From contig JAEYSJ010000297.1 in assembly GCA_023434855.1 (NCBI GenBank), positions 1 through 46,585 of the forward strand: a stretch of 46,585 bases of DNA, read 5' to 3'. Origin of the DNA: Bacillota bacterium. Its GTDB lineage: Bacteria; Bacillota_C; Negativicutes; JAEYSJ01. The stretch's first letter is position 1, and every line of letters starts with the position of its first letter. Positions 14,947 through 22,645 of this stretch are shown here, in pieces. The notes under the pieces were generated by a model. It saw nothing but the letters and a program-made list of their open reading frames with translations. It was not told where the DNA came from and did no database searches. The position numbers and the translations under genes are program-made.

Positions 14947-14981
14947 CCCGCTTTTTGCCTACGGTATTGAAAGCGGGTTTT
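14947..14981 (+). terminator. Rho-independent terminator
   Basis: CCCGCTTT (14947-14954) pairs with AAAGCGGG, followed by TTTTG. It closes the coiled-coil gene 40 bases upstream. Confidence 0.8.
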
Positions 14982-15056
14982 GTATTGCATTAGTAGTGGA
15001 AGATCTTACTTAGATTCAATCATGAGACAATGCAAGCGAAGAAAGGGTAATTCAAG

Positions 15057-15197
15057 TTGGTTTCGGGACCGCCGAAATTATTTTTAAGAACTATCATTGC
15101 AATTATGGCAGTAGGAGGTTTCTATATTATCACGCTATTTATGAGTGACATAGGGGACGTTCCTTATTTGGCAACAAAATTAGTGATGAAATGTTGA
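15057..15197 (+). pseudogene. Membrane protein N-terminus fused to a palindromic element
   Basis: TTG at 15057 behind GAAAGGG opens a short frame with a hydrophobic helix (FLRTIIAIMAVGGFYIITLF). After MSD, at about 15147, it runs into the repeat and stops at 15197. It is the truncated start of a membrane protein. Confidence 0.4.
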
Positions 15198-15223
15198 CAA
15201 AACGGGAACGTCCCCAACTGTCT
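15147..15223. repeat. Mini-element: RAYT head and tail without the gene
   Basis: The head-like GGGGACGTTCC (15153-15163) and TTATTTGGCAACAAA are followed within 40 bases by the tail TTGACAAAACGGGAACGTCC (from 15194). The 11-bp arms are perfectly inverted. This is the non-autonomous (MITE/REP) form of the RAYT element. Confidence 0.75.
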
Positions 15224-15287
15224 TCCCATCTGAACATTTCTAAGCAGCCTCTAAATTTATGGGTTTTTAAGCGGACTCGATACATTA

Positions 15288-15315
15288 AAAAAGCCCCCGC
15301 CGAAGCGAGGGCTTA
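15288..15315 (-). terminator. Terminator of the ankyrin gene
   Basis: On the minus strand AAGCCCTCGC and GCGGGGGCTT pair around TTCG and are followed by TTTTTT. It lies directly after the stop at 15319. Confidence 0.85.
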
Positions 15316-15318
15316 AGA

Positions 15319-16059
15319 TCATTTGGGAGAGACCGACGACAGCAATTTAATCATTTCTTTAAAATCTGTATCAGTGGCAAATTGAAGAGCGGTTTTCCCG
15401 TTAGTATTTTTGCGGGATGGGTCAGCCCCTGCTTTCAACAAAGCGTTTGCTATGGAAACACGAGTCTTATAAGTATTGCCCCATTTATAATCGGCCGCCG
15501 CCATTAGTGGAGTATAGCCGTTAGCGTTTGCCTGATTTACGTCGGCTTTATATGATATTAATAATTTTGCTATTTGGAGTGAAGGCGAGTCCGCCCCTTC
15601 CTTCTGAATAGCAAGAATAAGCGGAGTATTGCCTTTGTCAGTATTAGATCCGCTACCATCATCCGGTTTATATGCAATTGCAGTATTTACATTTGCTCCT
15701 GCGTCAAGCAAGAGTTGAACTGTTTTATAATCGTCATTTTCAACCGCTATAATTAATGGCATGGTGTAATAATTCAGCCAGGGATTCATTTGTATATTGG
15801 GATTAGCCTTGTTTTTGAGCAGGTATTCAACCACATCGGCATTTCTGCTTTTAACGGCAACTCCCAATGGTGTATATTGGTCCTTTTTTGCATTATTTAT
15901 ATCTGCTCCGCCGGCTATTGCTTTTTTTATTATTTCCATATCATTTTTCACAATACCAGTAAGCAACAAATCATCCGCAGCGCTGGCAGATACGCTTGGG
16001 CACCCAATACCGAACAGACAAACGGCGATAACTATCAAAGTCAAAATACGAAAAAACAT
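15319..16059 (-). CDS. Exported ankyrin-repeat protein
   Basis: Begins with a signal peptide (MFFRILTLIVIAVCLFGIGC, then SVSASA and a likely cleavage before ADD). Then come five or six ankyrin repeats with the usual TPLxxAxxxxxxxxxxxLL pattern: YTPLGVAVKSRNADVVEYLL, MPLIIAVENDDYKTVQLLL, NTPLILAIQKEG, YTPLMAAADY, KTALQFATD. The 246-residue protein is probably periplasmic or secreted and acts in protein binding. GGGAGTG precedes the ATG; a strong terminator follows. Single ankyrin proteins of this kind can be inhibitors of a neighbouring enzyme, but no partner is adjacent. Confidence 0.9.
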   Translation of the reverse strand: MFFRILTLIVIAVCLFGIGCPSVSASAADDLLLTGIVKNDMEIIKKAIAGGADINNAKKDQYTPLGVAVKSRNADVVEYLLKNKANPNIQMNPWLNYYTMPLIIAVENDDYKTVQLLLDAGANVNTAIAYKPDDGSGSNTDKGNTPLILAIQKEGADSPSLQIAKLLISYKADVNQANANGYTPLMAAADYKWGNTYKTRVSIANALLKAGADPSRKNTNGKTALQFATDTDFKEMIKLLSSVSPK

Positions 16060-16180
16060 TGAATATCACTCCCATATGTTTACTCATAACTAATGATATT
16101 CGTCGTATTGACCGTATTTACCTTTGTATCCCATTGCTTATAGATGAAAATTTAACTCATTTAGCCTCTCCTAATATGTA

Positions 16181-16266
16181 AGACAGTTGGGGACGTTCCT
16201 TTATTGTCACAAACCTGGGAAGGCAGGCAAGAAAGATGAGTGCACAGGATTTTATCATATTGTGTT
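16181..16266 (+). pseudogene. Short RAYT 5' fragment
   Basis: The head GACAGTTGGGGACGTTCC and CACAAACCTGG are followed by about 50 bases matching the first RAYT codons (GGAAGGCAGGCAAGAAAGAT) with small deletions. The match ends near 16266, next to the 3' end of the minus-strand gene. Confidence 0.75.
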
Positions 16267-16278
16267 CAAAACAGTTGG

Positions 16279-16761
16279 CTATTGACTATCCTCATTCTGC
16301 AATGGCATTCGAGTCCATTGATATTCATTGACAATCTTAGATTCGAAGTTGTCGTGCGCGGAAGTATAAGAATGCACGTGAGGGTAAGGAATGCTAACGT
16401 GCTCTCTTTTCAAACCCTTTCTATCGATAAAATTTATCTGTTCATCAGTGAATCCATATATGTAGATGAGATTATGCCGGTCATATACTATTGTTGTGTT
16501 AGTTATGGGCGAATGTATCCATATATCATGGCGGGCGTCATTTTCAAAGAATTCTTTAAACCGAGTTAGCAGAGAGCTTACAGCATCATATGTTAGTTCC
16601 TGACTTTGATATCTACCTGGTTCAGCATCAGTACGCGGAGTATGTAGCACATACAGCACGTAAAACGATCCTTTAAGCATAGATATTAATTTTAAAACTG
16701 CATCGATATGACTTTGTGATAGTCCAACAACAATCATTTCCAAGCTATCTTTTTGCTCCAC
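16279..16761 (-). CDS. Unknown soluble protein; start uncertain
   Basis: A protein of at least 160 residues with the segment FENDARHDIWIHSPI..TIVYDRHNLIYIYG (about 76-105), a conserved-looking block of charged and aromatic residues that I associate with an uncharacterised family. There is no membrane segment. The GTG at 16761 lacks a ribosome site and the frame stays open upstream as SQEYHYSDIYDVEQ with no good start, so the 5' end may be lost or misread. The C-terminus lies 13 bases from the RAYT fragment, which may have replaced its natural end. Confidence 0.55.
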   Translation of the reverse strand: MEQKDSLEMIVVGLSQSHIDAVLKLISMLKGSFYVLYVLHTPRTDAEPGRYQSQELTYDAVSSLLTRFKEFFENDARHDIWIHSPITNTTIVYDRHNLIYIYGFTDEQINFIDRKGLKREHVSIPYPHVHSYTSAHDNFESKIVNEYQWTRMPLQNEDSQ

Positions 16762-16829
16762 ATCGTATATATCGGAGTAATGATACTCCTGTGATTCGCT
16801 GTTTTTGTAATTTAAAGATACTAATCACA

Positions 16830-17335
16830 TCCTCATCATTTCGTGTGCTCACATTTTTCTGAATACTACTATTTTCTTCTTTAAGCTCGGAAATCCTTTA
16901 TAAGCAAAGTAGCCTGTAGCCATTACGGTAGCAAGCTACTCTTCAATATTTTGCTTGTTTAATCATGGTTTATTGACAAGCTTTACATTAGCCATCTGGC
17001 CCCCAATGTTTGGTGTTTATTACCGGATATGGCAGTGAGTGGCTAGGTGCGTTTTCCTTATTGCGGAATCGTCGCTGGTTTTCTTCGATATTGTCTAATA
17101 GAAGTTGTACATATGATTCGGTATGGTTCGCCTCCACCAATTAAATCCGGAAGACTTGAGAACCCGCGGAATTCGCAGGTCCTTGTTGTTTGTGTGGGGG
17201 TGGGTAGTGGAGGTGGCCTCCACCAGATGGGTAAATGGAATTGTTATGGGTTTTTTGTCTCATTAGTACCGACGGAACTGTCCTTGTGACACCCGTCCTA
17301 GTGCAAAATTATGCGGGCGGACGGAAAAAATGGAA
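16830..17335. other. 500-base stretch without a supportable gene
   Basis: Contains a weak GTAGC...GCTAC stem near 16908-16940 and a GTGGAGG/CCTCCAC palindrome at 17209-17225. The 80-codon frame at 17047-17289 has no ribosome site and unnatural composition. Nothing else is recognised. Confidence 0.5.
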
Positions 17336-17339
17336 AATT

Positions 17340-17366
17340 TAAGAAGAAAATTGATTGTTACGATAA
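17340..17366 (+). promoter_or_regulatory. Sigma-28/sigma-D-like promoter
   Basis: TAAG (17340-17343), 17 bases, CGATAA (17361-17366), 62 bases before the ATG at 17429. This spacing equals the flagellar sigma consensus. Confidence 0.5.
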
Positions 17367-17428
17367 TAAAAATAAAGGGGGTTAAAGTAGAAGAAGCGCT
17401 AACAAAATAACAAGAAGGGAGAAGCCAA

Positions 17429-17983
17429 ATGAGTTTTGTAGCGGATATTCTTACGGTAAACAATATTAACACGCAGGTGGAAATGATCAAAAGTGTGCAA
17501 ACCAGGGTTTCCGGGGCCGCAAACATATTGTCTGAGGAAATTAAACTTGATGCTGAACGCGGAGTCGATGTAAGCCATAAGGAAAAACAACTGGCTGAGA
17601 TGAAAACACGTCAGGAAGATCTAGGCAAGTCTCTGGGCGGGACAATGAAAAGCGCCCAAAAAGTCCTGACTAAAATTTCAAAGGAAAAGGATGCCTCGAC
17701 TGGCGCGGGAAACGCAGTAGTCTCGAAAGACCCCAACGAACTGAGAAAGCTTAGTCAAAAGCTATCAGCACAGATTATGCAGCTACAGAGTGATGATGCA
17801 GCGGAAAATAAACAAGAGATCGAGAAACTTCAGCAACAACTGCAGGTTGTTCAAAGCCAGATCCAGCAAGTTGCAGTTGCGGATGGTAGTCAGAGTAATA
17901 CCTTAAGCGTTGAAAGCAATGCAGGACATGGTGGACAGAATGACGGCGGCTCAGTCGGCAGTACTGTCGACGTTTCCGTTTAA
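17429..17983 (+). CDS. Coiled-coil protein with C-terminal ...STVDVSV
   Basis: A soluble 184-residue protein. A helical N-terminus (MSFVADILTVNNINTQVEMI) leads to long coiled-coil stretches (about residues 40-75 and 100-150, for example KQEIEKLQQQLQVVQSQIQQ). A Gly/Ser-rich linker and the terminal motif STVDVSV follow. GGGAGAAG precedes the ATG. The terminal motif resembles the ends of the 2208 and 14386 gene products and the short I/V-D-x-x-V ends I recall for YjfB-like motility proteins. With the sigma-28-like promoter this suggests a flagellar-regulon protein, but no family is certain. Confidence 0.75.
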   Translation: MSFVADILTVNNINTQVEMIKSVQTRVSGAANILSEEIKLDAERGVDVSHKEKQLAEMKTRQEDLGKSLGGTMKSAQKVLTKISKEKDASTGAGNAVVSKDPNELRKLSQKLSAQIMQLQSDDAAENKQEIEKLQQQLQVVQSQIQQVAVADGSQSNTLSVESNAGHGGQNDGGSVGSTVDVSV

Positions 17984-18028
17984 ATAGGCTCCGAACTATT
18001 TGTTGGAAAAGCTAGAATATGCCTGATA

Positions 18029-18134
18029 GTGCCAAGCATTCCTGTAATGCGTGAAATGAGCTTTGAAAAATAAAGAACCTCCTGATATGATTTATGTGTG
18101 CCTCGCAAACGCAAAAAAATCATATCAGGAGGTT
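18029..18134. repeat. Repeat shared with 6483-6567, ending in an 18-bp perfect hairpin
   Basis: 18029-18116 matches the block at 6483. AACCTCCTGATATGATTT (18076-18093) is exactly inverted as AAATCATATCAGGAGGTT (18117-18134). At 6483 the second arm is missing, replaced by a family 2 repeat. This copy therefore shows the intact end of the element. Confidence 0.75.
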
Positions 18135-18140
18135 GCAAAG

Positions 18141-18224
18141 GGACATGGGGACAGGTTATTTGTACCGCGTTCCAAATGATTTTAACAGAATATGAATGGG
18201 ACAATTGACCTGTCCCTGCGTCCC
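18141..18224. repeat. Palindromic repeat, family 3, second copy
   Basis: GGACATGGGGACAGGTT at the left and GACCTGTCCC at the right, with CCGCGTTC and AAATGATTTTAA inside, match the copy at 12538-12603. Confidence 0.75.
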
Positions 18225-18239
18225 CCTCAAATTGTAAAA

Positions 18240-18276
18240 CCCAGTATTACCGCACTTTGGTGGCATACTGGGCTTT
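18240..18276 (+). terminator. Terminator, separated from its gene by repeats
   Basis: CCCAGTAT (18240-18247) pairs with ATACTGGG (18265-18272), with further pairing inside, followed by CTTTTATA. It probably served the coiled-coil gene ending at 17983; two palindromic repeats now lie in between. The stretch from 18300 to 18640 shows no gene that I can support. Confidence 0.7.
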
Positions 18277-18649
18277 TATATGTGCATTTATACAGTTTCT
18301 GCAATAAAATTATGTTGTTTTTATACATATTACCTTAGCAATTTTGTATAAAAATTCTTTTAATTATTTTTGTTTGCGTGCTTTATATAATATTTATTAT
18401 GCTTGTTATGCCTAATACGGAGATATGACAAATAATCATAGAAGAATTAGGACAAACAATTGTAGAAATAACATTATAGACGCTTTGTTTCTCACCATGA
18501 GGAATCCCCAAGCTATCCCATACCCTGAAGAATGAGATTGTGGAGTTAACAATACCAAACCAAAAAAAGGAAATATTGTAGATAAGTGGAAATGTCAATA
18601 TACAAAGAAGATAAAAGTAATTGCGTTTATCTAAGAAAGGGTGGGTTTT

Positions 18650-19630
18650 TTGACTGATAACCTAGGAATACCTTCTCAGGCAAATGCTTCTTCCAAATCG
18701 GGATCCATAAATCAGCCAGATAGCAAGACAACTCCACGAAAAATAATAAAGGATCCCCAAATTCCCGGCTTTTGGCGTCGTTTATTTGCTTTTTATTTTG
18801 ATGTGTTTTTATTATCCCTTGTGGGGCAAATTATAATTTTTCTATCGCTAAAGTTTAAGTCGAGTGCAATTGAATACGGTGTGTACTTAGGATTTGGACT
18901 TGCCTTGCTGTATTTTGGTATAATGAACAGCCACATCCGAAAAGGGCAGACCATTGGTAAAATGATACTCGACATTGAAGTAGTTGACCGAAAAGGCCAC
19001 AACCTAAGTCTAGGCAAATCGTTCCTACGAGCTGTAATTTTATCATCTCTTATTTGTTTTCAGAATTTCGGAGCTTTGACTTGGTTGGTTTTTGTTTATC
19101 TGTACATCTTCAACAGGGTAACTAGGCAGTCATTGCACGATATTATTGCCGGAACTTTCGTTGTGAAGAAAGGAGCAAACCAGCCTCATCCCGAGCGAAC
19201 TTGGAAAGTACATTATATTGTTGCTATTATTCTCTTTGTCTTTTCTTTCTGGCCTGCTGTTGCGGCAATCACCGGAGGAGGGGCGAATCAAGGTGATACT
19301 GCATTAAAGAGCGTGATTACAGAGATTTTAATAATTGATACAGTCAATGATGTTAATGTACACTTTGATGAGTTTGGCAGGCTCGGGGATCCAAATAAGC
19401 AGAAGCGTATGATAATAGATGTTGTCGTAAAGCAACCTACTCCGAAGATGGAGGACAAAATTGCCAAAGTGGTCATAGACAAGTATCCCCCGGCTCAAAG
19501 CTACGATAAAATTATAATCAACCTTATTCAAGTTAGAAGTGTGGGAATTACGAGTAATACGATGACCAATAATTTTGCCTTTTCCCCAAGGGAGTGGCAA
19601 GAGCGCATTAGTGACAACTCCCTGCATTAA
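18650..19630 (+). CDS. RDD family membrane protein with C-terminal extracytoplasmic domain
   Basis: Integral membrane protein. A disordered N-terminus of about 30 residues precedes the RDD domain (about 42-175). The family features are visible: FWRRLFAFYFDVFLLSLVG with its Arg and Asp, then RKGQTIGKMILDIEVVD, then TRQSLHDIIAGTFVV. A further span near 185-205 (YIVAIILFVFSFWPAVAAI) leads to a soluble C-terminal domain of about 110 residues that I cannot place. TTG at 18650, five to nine bases after GAAAGGGTGGG, is the better start; GTG at 18641 sits inside the ribosome site. RDD proteins are thought to be transporters or stress factors; the role here is unknown. Confidence 0.8.
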   Translation: MTDNLGIPSQANASSKSGSINQPDSKTTPRKIIKDPQIPGFWRRLFAFYFDVFLLSLVGQIIIFLSLKFKSSAIEYGVYLGFGLALLYFGIMNSHIRKGQTIGKMILDIEVVDRKGHNLSLGKSFLRAVILSSLICFQNFGALTWLVFVYLYIFNRVTRQSLHDIIAGTFVVKKGANQPHPERTWKVHYIVAIILFVFSFWPAVAAITGGGANQGDTALKSVITEILIIDTVNDVNVHFDEFGRLGDPNKQKRMIIDVVVKQPTPKMEDKIAKVVIDKYPPAQSYDKIIINLIQVRSVGITSNTMTNNFAFSPREWQERISDNSLH

Positions 19631-19724
19631 AGTGCGAAGCCTATCGGTTACAGTAGCGGCCAACGCCATCCGCCATTGCCCCAACCGGTTTTTCCGGTGA
19701 TCGGGGGACACGTGTGGGACGGGG

Positions 19725-19843
19725 GGGACAGGTTACTTGTCCCAGATTAAAAAAGCTTCAGGTAATTATAGGACATAGCTGAATTAGGACGGACGAAGTC
19801 AGGGATGGTGGTGATGTCTTGTGCAGACACAACCACCGTCCCT
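19725..19843. repeat. Two small palindromes after the RDD gene
   Basis: GGGACA...TGTCCC at 19725-19743 resembles part of family 3. AGGGATGGTGGT (19801-19812) faces ACCACCGTCCCT (19832-19843), with one mismatch. Nothing else is visible between 19631 and 19888. Confidence 0.5.
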
Positions 19844-19888
19844 TGTTATGTGTGTGTTCGCCTGGACTTTGTTTAGACGAATTCTTTA

Positions 19889-20515
19889 TTAATGCTGCGC
19901 AAAGAAATCATCCAACATCTTTTTCGTTTCTTCAGACGTCCGTAGTTCAATAAAATTTCCCTTAACATCAAAAGTATAGTGCTCCTTAAAGGCATCCGGC
20001 ATGGCATGGTATTGTTCTTCCACCTTTTCATATGCCTTCACAAAGCAAGAATATCCATATTTATTAATTAAAAAAGGAAGGCCACAAGCTGACCTTAAAT
20101 ATTCATATTCCTGATAATTATAGGGCGTGTTTTCAGGTCTTTTGATTAGAATACCTATGAATTTTTCCATTAGCTTATTGACTTCAGTTTCTGAGGCGAA
20201 ATTGGAGTAACCGCGGATAGCAGCTAGTCTCATGTCCAAGTACCGTTCCCGTTTAAAGGCTTGAAGAAAAAAATCTTTTAAATCATACTGGTAATAATCA
20301 AATAGAATTTGCAGCAGCTTATTGCGGATGGACAGCTCTTTTACATTAGCATATAAATCCGTTAAATAACTTACGTCCATTTCTGTTAATGTATGATCAC
20401 AAGTCTTCTCCAATAGAGTCCAAAAATCAGGATGCCTTTCAAAAGATCGTCCAACGGTATACTGTTTTTCCATAAGCTGTTTTATACATTGAGAATACTC
20501 TATGTTATCAGTCAT
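19889..20515 (-). CDS. Unknown helical (HEAT-like) protein
   Basis: A soluble 208-residue protein, mostly alpha-helical, with HEAT-like pairs of helices (RNKLLQILFDYYQYDLKDFF, YLDMRLAAIRGYSNFASETE). The C-terminal block has conserved-looking aromatic positions (YQEYEYLRSACGLPFLINKY, YHAMPDAFKEHYTFD). GGGGG precedes the ATG. The make-up resembles proteins often found as immunity partners in polymorphic toxin loci, but no toxin gene is adjacent. I do not recognise the exact family. Confidence 0.65.
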   Translation of the reverse strand: MTDNIEYSQCIKQLMEKQYTVGRSFERHPDFWTLLEKTCDHTLTEMDVSYLTDLYANVKELSIRNKLLQILFDYYQYDLKDFFLQAFKRERYLDMRLAAIRGYSNFASETEVNKLMEKFIGILIKRPENTPYNYQEYEYLRSACGLPFLINKYGYSCFVKAYEKVEEQYHAMPDAFKEHYTFDVKGNFIELRTSEETKKMLDDFFAQH

Positions 20516-20616
20516 TTAATTACCCCCTGCAGCTAATTTTTAAGTGAGCCAGCGAAGCATCCCCTGTAGACAGTTTCATTCCTCCAAACCAAATTCAGCA
20601 CGAGAGCAATGTAGTG

Positions 20617-20853
20617 TCAAATCATTGTATTTTGTGACGTATTGGCGATTAATAGTAATACTTTACCATTATGTCCACCTAGTTTCCAACGTTTTTTGAA
20701 AACAAAATTTGCTATATCCCGTGATAAGGCGTACACTTCTGTTGCTCTTAAGATGTCTACAGAAAAACTAGTTACTTTAACGCAATCAGGCCAACCTGAC
20801 AAGTCCATTAGATCTGCATAAAATAATGAACAAGCATAATGCCCTACAGCCAA
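20617..20853 (-). pseudogene. Orphan frame, possibly a gene remnant
   Basis: The frame reads protein-like text (DIANFVFKKRWKLGGHNGKV) and ends TSQNTMI. Its upstream end coincides with a hairpin, so no ribosome site or natural start is available. It may be the end of a lost gene or chance coding. Confidence 0.3.
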
Positions 20854-20872
20854 CTTTGACTGTAGGGCATTA
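20839..20872. terminator. Perfect 12-bp hairpin
   Basis: AATGCCCTACAG (20839-20850) pairs exactly with CTGTAGGGCATT (20861-20872). It is a probable terminator for the minus-strand direction or a stand-alone palindrome. Confidence 0.6.
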
Positions 20873-21029
20873 ACAGTGAAGTGGCTTTAATCTATGCAAA
20901 GAAAAGCGGGGTTAAGGCTGAATTCTGCTTTTGGGAGGAGTCAGGAACTAAATGGAGAATATAAAATAATTTATGGATAAATTTGTATAATTTACATAAT
21001 AAAACAATTGATTATGGGGGAAGGTGATA

Positions 21030-21095
21030 ATGTGTCAGCACGTGAGCAGGAAAGATGATGTAAGAAAGGAGTTCAAAAAGCATGTGGTACTATAA
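21030..21095 (+). CDS. Possible 21-residue leader ORF
   Basis: ATG at 21030 follows GGGGGAAGGTG at good spacing and encodes a short basic peptide starting MCQHVSRKDD. Its end overlaps the start of the next small gene (21082). It may be a coupled leader or a gene relic. Confidence 0.35.
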   Translation: MCQHVSRKDDVRKEFKKHVVL

Positions 21096-21258
21096 TTCAG
21101 AGAAGCAGTTGTTAGCCAAGGTGAAAGTCATTACAAGAAAAAAGTTAGAGACTACATTTTTGTTTTCAAACATCATTTTCGGCGAAAAGATATGTGAAAT
21201 AAGCCTGAATGAATATATCAATGGCGGAGCAACATTTAAAATTATTGCGACTGAATAA
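21082..21258 (+). CDS. Small unknown protein, 58 residues
   Basis: ATG at 21082 lies ten bases after AAAGGAG. The protein MWYYNSEKQLLAKVKVITRK continues with a beta-rich pattern (TTFLFSNIIFGEKICEISLN) and ends FKIIATE. The strand pattern looks like a complete small domain or the front of a larger one. It is followed after 50 bases by the 21309 gene on the same strand. The family is unknown. Confidence 0.5.
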   Translation: MWYYNSEKQLLAKVKVITRKKLETTFLFSNIIFGEKICEISLNEYINGGATFKIIATE

Positions 21259-21308
21259 TTGGTAATAGGGATGTAGCCATATTTAATGATGGTGTGGAAA
21301 GGTGAACC

Positions 21309-21836
21309 ATGACTGTATTTGAAAAATATTGCAAAGAGTTTGCGGAACTAGTCGATCAGCTAATTCGCCGGGACGCTGATCATGCCGTAATGCTCCAGAG
21401 AAAACTGCAGGCAGCAGAAAAACCCCAGGATAAGCATCTGGTTATTAAATATATTTGTTATGCTGCCAATTCAAAGATGCTGCGGGATACCGATGATCCA
21501 CATATTCATGAATTATGCCGCCAGATTATTGCTGTAAACGAAAAATTTATAGCCGTGGCGACAATTGATCTGTTTCCCGATAATATCCTGCAAAAGTGGC
21601 AATGGCGATTAAGTATAGGTCTGAGGAAATCACGCTGGTTTTTTCAAGCGGGAGACTGCCTGCGTGTTGGCGTGTTATTTTGTGAATTTCAAGAAAGTAA
21701 GCACTTTAAGCTTGGACGCATATGGCATAACTATTCCAACTATCAAGGTGAAAGCGTAGATGCTGTAATACCAATTACCACAAGACAGGCACAGCAAGTT
21801 ATAGCAGCGAAAAACAGGCTGATGGGTGAGCAATAA
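21309..21836 (+). CDS. Unknown soluble protein, 175 residues
   Basis: Starts at ATG with AAAGGTG seven bases upstream. The N-terminal half is helical (EKYCKEFAELVDQLIRRDAD). The C-terminal half is strand-rich, containing WRLSIGLRKSRWFFQAGDCL and a late IPITTRQAQQVIAA helix. There is no signal or membrane segment. I do not recognise the family. It shares strand and spacing with the 21082 gene and the pseudogene at 21872, suggesting a small operon that has partly decayed. Confidence 0.65.
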   Translation: MTVFEKYCKEFAELVDQLIRRDADHAVMLQRKLQAAEKPQDKHLVIKYICYAANSKMLRDTDDPHIHELCRQIIAVNEKFIAVATIDLFPDNILQKWQWRLSIGLRKSRWFFQAGDCLRVGVLFCEFQESKHFKLGRIWHNYSNYQGESVDAVIPITTRQAQQVIAAKNRLMGEQ

Positions 21837-21871
21837 TGTAGGGTTAACTTGTATATATGGGGAGATGAATT

Positions 21872-22248
21872 ATGCGTATTTTTAAAAAGTTTGTATCTCT
21901 AATCACTCTTTCCGATGAGCCGCCTGCTGACGGGGGATGGGTTATCACTTTTTACGGCTATTTCTAATAAAGATGTTAAGAAGATGAAAGAAATACATCC
22001 CGGTATGCGGGACATTTTAGATGAATAATTATTGGCGAATTTTGCTTCAGTGAAAAGCTATACTCTTCATGGGTTAGAAGAAGTATCTTACAGTGGCGGA
22101 AAGCTAAAGGCAAGGGCCGATATATTCTGCAGAAATTATCAAGCCCGGGATTATTGGGAGGAACATTGCTCCATTCAAAACTGATGTAGAAATGATGAGA
22201 GAAGGGAATACCTGGGTTATGAGGATTGGTCAAAACTATCAAGCATAA
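21872..22248 (+). pseudogene. Decayed gene with several frameshifts and stops
   Basis: ATG at 21872 follows GGGGAGATG. The text runs MRIFKKFVSLITLSDEPPAD, then shifts frame into LFTAISNKDVKKMKEIHPGM, hits a stop after ILDE, continues as LLANFASVKSYTLHGLEEVS and ADIFCRNYQARDYWEE, shifts again and ends MRIGQNYQA. The pieces add up to a protein of about 120 residues, with at least three lesions. It is possibly an NTF2-like fold, but this is weak. Confidence 0.6.
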
Positions 22249-22288
22249 AAAGATCATCAGAGAATTGGACAAAGGGGTGTAAGAGGAT

Positions 22289-22531
22289 TTGTTTCGAGGA
22301 ATTATACTTATTTTTTTGGGAATAGGAGCTACTATTAACGGCATATTTGTATTTGGCAAAGAGCCTTCGGCCATTGAAAAAACAGGATGGCTATATCAAA
22401 ATTACGGACCGGATGGTATTTCTGTAGGATTGTTGTTTTTGGGGATAGTTATGTTTTTAATAGGCTTCTTTTTGGTAAGGTGCGAATGGAGAAAATATAA
22501 ACAAGGGAAAAAAATCAGCTTGGATGTTTGA
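22289..22531 (+). CDS. Small two-span membrane protein
   Basis: An 80-residue protein with two hydrophobic spans (about 3-22, FRGIILIFLGIGATINGIFV; about 46-65, VGLLFLGIVMFLIGFFLV) and a basic tail (RCEWRKYKQGKK). TTG at 22289 lies just after AAGAGGA; no better start exists. It follows the pseudogene at 21872 by 40 bases. No family is recognised. Confidence 0.6.
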   Translation: MFRGIILIFLGIGATINGIFVFGKEPSAIEKTGWLYQNYGPDGISVGLLFLGIVMFLIGFFLVRCEWRKYKQGKKISLDV

Positions 22532-22645
22532 GAGAAAATAGATTTAGATTAGAATATACTACATTCGAAAGAATATGAGGGGAAATGTAGAGGCTGATGT
22601 ACTGAAATACATGAGCCGGTGGTTTCGCGAATATAGAGGTGCCAG

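Noticed and set aside
17047..17289. 80-codon plus-strand frame in the gap between 16830 and 17335
   Set aside because: No ribosome site, odd composition (runs of Val/Gly and Pro) and it crosses a palindrome; no protein-like segments.
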